Origin: Flavobacterium weaverense
GTDB lineage: Bacteria; Bacteroidota; Bacteroidia; Flavobacteriales; Flavobacteriaceae
Assembly (NCBI RefSeq): GCF_003688495.1
Contig: NZ_REFH01000009.1
Coordinates: forward strand, 62,001 to 126,000
Length of the DNA: 64,000 nucleotides
Reading direction: 5' to 3'
In this document: positions 62,656 to 64,000 of the stretch, piece after piece
How the letters are laid out: every line of letters begins with the position of its first letter
How positions within the stretch are numbered: the stretch's first letter is position 1
Notes under the pieces: model-generated
What the model was told of the DNA's origin: nothing
The model's input: only the letters and a program-made list of their open reading frames with translations
The model's database searches: none
Translations under genes and position numbers: made by a program

Positions 62656-64000
62656 ATGCCGGAAAACACCTTAGAAATTGAAATCGAAGACAAAAAAGAA
62701 CTCTATGCTTACCAGAAGGGAGATATAGATTCCATCTTTGAACGTATCGATAATGGACCTCGTCAACATCATTTGTTATATCAACTACCTACAGGCGGTG
62801 GGAAAACAGTAGTTTTCTCTGAAATAGTACGCCGTTATTTATCTAAACACGATAAAAAAGTAGTGGTTTTAACACACAGAATCGAACTTTGTAAACAAAC
62901 TTCAAAAATGTTGAAGGGTTTTGATGTAAAAAACAAAATCATCAACAGTAAAGTAAAAGAACTTCCAGATCAAAACGACTATTCTTGTTTTGTGGCGATG
63001 GTAGAGACTTTGAAAAACCGAATCAATGATGAAAAATTGCATTTGGATAACATTGGTTTAGTAATTATCGATGAGGCGCATTACAACTCTTTTAGAAAAT
63101 TATTAAGCTCTTTCAAAAACGCATTTATATTAGGAGTTACGGCAACACCGCTAAGTTCTAATGTAAAATTACCAATGCATGAAAGCTATGATGAATTGAT
63201 AGTAGGAGATACTATCAGTTCTTTGATTGATAAAGGATTTTTGGCAAAAGCCATTACTTATAGTTATGACGTTGGATTGACATCATTAAAAGTGGGGATT
63301 AACGGAGATTATACCGTAAAATCTTCTGATGATTTATACACCAATATGGCCATGCAAGAAAAATTATTGCATGCCTACACCGAGAAATCTATTGGTAAAA
63401 AAACCTTGATTTTTAATAACGGGATCAATACCTCTTTATATGTTTATGAAACATTTAGAGAAGCCGGTTATGAAATCCGTCACTTAGATAACACTAGTAG
63501 CACTGAGGAACGTAAAGAAATTTTACATTGGTTTAAGCACACTCCAGATGCTATTTTGACATCTGTTGGAATTCTTACCACTGGTTTTGATGAACCTACA
63601 GTCGAGACAATTATATTAAACAGAGCTACTAAATCATTGACTTTGTATTACCAAATGATTGGTCGTGGCTCTCGTAAATTACCTAATAAAGATAGCTTTA
63701 ATGTAATCGATTTAGGTAATAACGCAGCACGTTTTGGATTGTGGAGTGAGCCTGTAAACTGGCAACACATCTTTAAATCTCCTGAGTTTTACTTAGAGAA
63801 TTTACGTGATGATACGGAGATTGAATTGTATTTTAAATACAGTATGCCTCCTGAATTACGTGAAAAATTTAGTAAAACTGCTGTCGTAACTTTTGATGTC
63901 GATGAAGAACACAAATTAATCATCAAGCAAAATTTACGTTCTAAGGAAGTTTTAGATAAATCACTAGAGCAACATGCCGCAATGTGTGTCGATAATTCGG
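62656..64000 (+). CDS. DEAD/DEAH-box helicase, N-terminal part
   Basis: 448 codons, open to the window edge. Walker A is QLPTGGGKTVVFS (motif I), LTHRIELC follows motif Ia, and the DEAH box is VIIDEAHYNSF (motif II). GVTATPLSS is motif III, and TSVGILTTGFDEPTVETII with QMIGRGSRK are motifs V and VI. It is a superfamily 2 helicase of the type often called DEAD/DEAH box helicase family protein in Bacteroidota. The ATG at 62656 lies 20 nt after a promoter-like element. The C terminus is missing, so any accessory domain and the substrate remain unseen. Confidence 0.93.
   Translation, partial: MPENTLEIEIEDKKELYAYQKGDIDSIFERIDNGPRQHHLLYQLPTGGGKTVVFSEIVRRYLSKHDKKVVVLTHRIELCKQTSKMLKGFDVKNKIINSKVKELPDQNDYSCFVAMVETLKNRINDEKLHLDNIGLVIIDEAHYNSFRKLLSSFKNAFILGVTATPLSSNVKLPMHESYDELIVGDTISSLIDKGFLAKAITYSYDVGLTSLKVGINGDYTVKSSDDLYTNMAMQEKLLHAYTEKSIGKKTLIFNNGINTSLYVYETFREAGYEIRHLDNTSSTEERKEILHWFKHTPDAILTSVGILTTGFDEPTVETIILNRATKSLTLYYQMIGRGSRKLPNKDSFNVIDLGNNAARFGLWSEPVNWQHIFKSPEFYLENLRDDTEIELYFKYSMPPELREKFSKTAVVTFDVDEEHKLIIKQNLRSKEVLDKSLEQHAAMCVDNS

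Noticed and set aside
1..64000. Mobile elements, CRISPR arrays, tRNA or rRNA genes
   Set aside because: No transposase or integrase motifs, no regularly spaced repeats, and no tRNA-like cloverleaf or rRNA segment was noticed; this was a visual search only.

Overview
The window looks like chromosomal DNA of a flavobacterium (Bacteroidota), close to Flavobacterium. The reasons are AT-rich sequence with almost no Shine-Dalgarno sites, repeated TAnnTTTG promoter -7 elements, an LpxC-FabZ fusion, a PorX regulator of the type IX secretion system, lipoprotein-type RND components, and intergenic hairpin repeats typical of that group. No rRNA, tRNA, CRISPR array, transposase or phage gene was seen. 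The window opens inside mutS2 (minus strand) and closes inside a DEAD/DEAH helicase gene (plus strand).

Layout. 1-12 kb: ung, a structured RNA-like element, then a minus-strand run of DUF4258, alanine dehydrogenase, GNAT, tsaE and porX, followed by an AcrAB-TolC-type efflux operon led by a GbsR/MarR-type regulator with a perfect inverted-repeat operator. 12-20 kb: HD phosphohydrolase and the lipid A/translation cluster lpxD, lpxC-fabZ, lpxA, efp, a second lpxD, a SnoaL-like gene and sucD. 20-29 kb: a GIY-YIG-like small protein; an NhaC-family (MetT-like) transporter behind a compact SAM-I-like aptamer; fabG behind another structured element; a VWA membrane protein; LysR and YeiH; DUF1275; and a zinc phospholipase C/S1-P1-like protein. 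29-40 kb: an LTA-synthase-like sulfatase, then a two-component system with a CusA transporter fused to its outer-membrane channel, a CusB-type adaptor and a DUF2231 protein.

40-47 kb is a complete histidine operon (hisG-D-C-B-H-A-F-IE). It is preceded by a leader peptide with five His codons, an antiterminator and a perfect terminator, which is a textbook attenuator. Several of its spacers hold interspersed repeats. 47-59 kb carries two facing wings. The plus wing is esterase, M17 aminopeptidase and ATP-grasp ligase. The minus wing is esterase, RimK-like ATP-grasp, COG2170 carboxylate-amine ligase, class I amidotransferase and a permuted ATP-grasp/GSP-synthase-like ligase. A PhoD-like phosphatase and an M1 metallopeptidase lie between them. 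Together they look like a system that makes, trims and releases an unknown amide- or peptide-linked small molecule. 59-64 kb: hypothetical genes, an MscS channel, DUF3817, DUF6155 and the truncated helicase.

The most notable items are the SAM-I-like RNA before the MetT-like transporter, the his attenuator, the uncharacterised amidoligase cluster, two copies of one structured RNA-like motif, and the CusA-outer-membrane-channel fusion. All calls come from reading the sequence and family knowledge; no search or folding program was run.
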